From: Fennellomyces sp. T-0311
Taxonomy: Eukaryota; Mucoromycota; Mucoromycetes; Mucorales; Lichtheimiaceae
Length of the DNA: 64,000 nucleotides
Reading direction: 5' to 3'
Assembly: GCA_025266875.1 (NCBI GenBank)
Contig: JALLLT010000005.1
Location: forward strand, 992,001-1,056,000
The translations under genes were made by a program, and so were the position numbers. The notes below the pieces were generated by a model that worked only from the letters and a program-made list of their open reading frames with translations, searched no databases and was not told the origin of the DNA. Below are positions 61,450 to 64,000 of this stretch, piece after piece (positions within the stretch are counted from its first letter, which is position 1; every line of letters begins with the position of its first letter).

Positions 61450-62400
61450 GCGTTTCTTCCGAATCACACCCCTCCTTTATCCCGTTCAATCCTTGGGATT
61501 CACGGTAGATAAACCGGTGCTTGAATACGTCTTACGGTAATACTCCTTCGCCTTGGATTTATGTTTACTTTTCATGTCGTCGATATCGGTGGCGATCTTC
61601 TTCAATTTTTCTACAAACATAAAATGTTTTTAAAAATGAGCTGGTGAAAACTTCATAAAAAAAATAGTGTGGATAAACTATAGACATAGGTACCAGAAGC
61701 ATTCTAAAAGGAGCAAACTTTTGTCTCGTTTCTCCAAGTGATCGGTTAAGGAATGCGTCACATTCTTTGCCCCATATAGAGGGTTGTCAGAGGAAGTGTG
61801 CAAAGGCCATAATCTCATCTGTTTTCTACCAATAAGTACGACCAGTAGGTACAAATGTATGAATAAATGCATCCCACTTACCATACATAGTGCGTATAGA
61901 AAATATAACTTCATTGTTTGCAGGAGAAAAAGAAAGCCATCGGGTACTGGTCCGCGAGAAATTTTACCATCAGAAGTATATCAAATGTGCCCTTATGATA
62001 GTCAAATGAACTTTTCGTTTTGCCTACACACGAATGCCCATGAGAAGCTTCCAACAACATTTCTTCGCTCCGAAGCCATCGCATTATATCGAGATGTTCC
62101 ACACAGTAGGCTTGTAGCAGTCTTGGTCTGCGTATATAGTGTTGGCCATTTTGAGAACGGTGCACACTGAATGTACGTAATATATCTTCGCTCGCTAGGA
62201 AAAGCTCTGTATCACAATAACGAAAAAAAAAGATTACATGGGCAAGAAAAACTTGTCTATTCGTCTTTTTTTTTGTTATCGTGGTATGGTTTATCCTACT
62301 ATAGCACGTCATACGGGGTGTACCAAAGCATCATAATATATAATTAGTTTTGGAATGCGATAAGTTTGTCTTCGGGTTATAAACATCTTGTGAGCTCTGT
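61450..62400 (-). pseudogene. Decayed Mucoromycota-type gene of unknown function, unit B
   Basis: Diverged relative of the unit A gene, with blocks VYNPKTNLSHSKT, LRSEEMLLEASHGHSCVGKT, SSFDYHKGTFDILLMVKFLADQYPMAF, MRLWPLHTSSDNPLYGAKN and KRDKSLLLLECFW in the same order and orientation. Internal stops and frame changes make it non-functional. By eye it differs at roughly a quarter of positions from unit A, far more than the core duplication. Confidence 0.5.
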
Positions 62401-62439
62401 AGGTGCAAACAATTTTTAAAATGAAATAGGGAAAATCGG

Positions 62440-64000
62440 TTAGATTTGTTAGCATGCAAACATCGTCTCAAAATCTTGCTACAGAAGTACAAATGCTTTC
62501 GTGTCATCAGCATACCATGGTGTGTGTCGTGCTTCTCCGTTCATCCTTTGCTTGCCATCCTAATATGTAATTGTGCGTACGTAGGTACGTGCCCCATGCT
62601 TAAAATTGAAGAGCTATACATACTAGCTGTAACAGCCGATGACTGAAAGTGCAATATGCGCGTGAATGAGTTGACTATAGTGCGTGATGCAAATTAACGG
62701 AATGCTCGTTCAGTATTTACGGAACAGTTGCCAAAATAAACGCGATCAGACCGGCGTCGTGACGTCTGCGACATTCACTTTCTAAACTATCTTCTTCTCA
62801 AATAACCTCCATGACGCTTGATACGAGAGGCATACGAAAGAAATGTGAAAGGCTCTTGTATGCAGTACCACTGAAAAAAGCTTGAATGGCAAAGTAAATC
62901 TTGAGCTCTACATCCAGAGTTGGTCTTGAATAACTCGGGTTTGACTGGCCACTTTTGTCGGGGAATAGCTTAAACAGTCTTGAGTAGGATACATCTTGAT
63001 AGTTAAAAAATCTCTCATGGATAGCAACAATACGATAAGCATTCCAGTACGATTGATCTCAGTATTTAATTCATTCGATTCCCTTCCGAGTTGATCTAAA
63101 TGGGAGCCGTACAGTTGGAGAGATACGTTTGTCCGGGGAACTTGTAATTATACATACATATCGAATGATGGCATGATAATTGTAAACTAATCTTGGAGGT
63201 TGTCTTATATCGTAATACAATTATATTCTGCAACTTTAGGAGCAGGCCTAATACCTCCCATAAAATAAATAATAACTTTTGAGCTATATTTTGCAAAGCA
63301 GTAGATGTTAAAATTCTACTAATTGAGTTTGGATACGTAGAAGATAAGAAAGGCGAGTTGTTAAATTTTATATAAAAGAAGCACAGAGAAAAACCATTTA
63401 TATTATCAACATGAGGCGAAAAAGTGACGTAGCTTACGATTGCCTTTGATTTTGAGAACATTCGATGTCCACCTGAACACAACACACCAGATCGAACCTA
63501 TATTGCATATAAGTAAGAATCTGGAAGTACTAGCAAAAACGCAGAGTACGTAGCTATACAATAAGGCAAGACATACTTGTTACAAATTGGTCTCACTTTG
63601 CTCATATGCAGCATTGTATTTGAATGAAATGTACTGACGATATCAAAGTTCACACCGGCACTTGTGTGACAAAAAATGAGCCAATCCTTTTAGATCGAAT
63701 CGTTGGCGCAACATTCTGAACCAAATATTATGCAGCGGACGATGATCTCCGAGTACTATTGCAATTAAAAAAAAAACCAGGGATGTTACATAGTGCATGT
63801 TGCGTGCTGTATAATACTTTTTTGGTATCCAGTTTACGCATTTAGGTATGCCGTTTCCTAAAATGAAATACAAGGGGAGTGCAATATTCTGACATTTTCC
63901 TAACGAGTTGATCCATGCACACAACACCTTTTCCCAAAATGGCGTAACGATGCTCTACTGCAAACATATAGATCCTCACGAGTAATTTATTTCGGTGACT
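62440..64000. other. Terminal 1.5 kb, no supported gene
   Basis: AT-rich. Minus-strand frames at 63096-63485 and 63643-63927 are open but show no recognisable domain, and no convincing start or splice context. They may be parts of a gene that continues outside the window. Confidence 0.4.

Overview
The window looks like nuclear DNA of an early-diverging filamentous fungus, most likely Mucoromycota (Mucorales-like). Housekeeping genes are broken by many short (about 50-60 nt) GT-AG introns. Several families expanded in that lineage are present: CCG-9-type trehalose synthase, DUF6729/exonuclease genes, tnp2-like and Tc1/mariner transposons, and a Fanzor-type nuclease. Nothing is organised as operons, and neighbouring genes are not obviously linked by pathway.

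Region 1 (1-28.0 kb) is mostly conserved genes: a partial F-box/LRR gene (-), the SKI2 RNA helicase of the cytoplasmic exosome (-), a GT4 trehalose synthase (-), a SAM methyltransferase with a likely N-myristoylation signal (+), a GPI-anchored Ser-rich surface protein (+), a tnp2-type transposase gene (-), SMC6 with two E2F-like promoter sites (+), the proteasome ATPase RPT6 (+) and a Tim17/22/23-family membrane protein (-). Two stretches, about 11.0-13.3 and 14.1-16.4 kb, hold no supportable gene.

Region 2 (28-45 kb) is mobile-element territory around one host gene. A decaying DUF6729 / DDE-like / WRN-type exonuclease gene (28.5-35.2 kb) is split by an intact Tc1/mariner element with 26-bp inverted repeats. 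A BRCT-repeat DNA-damage gene follows (-). Next is the most notable locus, 38224-44222: nine exons that splice in frame to about 1398 residues with a C-terminal RuvC/zinc-ribbon signature of Fanzor (eukaryotic TnpB/OMEGA) nucleases. A second Tc1/mariner element sits exactly inside its third intron, so the coding frame is untouched.

Region 3 (46-62.5 kb) is a tandem segmental duplication about 9 kb apart. Each unit has a broken aldo/keto reductase, an antisense 514-515-residue gene with three NUMOD4/HNH-like modules, a small unknown gene, a fragment of the Tim17-like first exon and a decayed Mucoromycota-type gene. The outer parts of the two units have diverged strongly while a core of about 4.4 kb around the HNH gene is almost identical, a mosaic suggesting gene conversion. 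Unit B also has tandem LTR-like 360-bp and 80-bp repeats. The last 1.5 kb holds nothing I can support.
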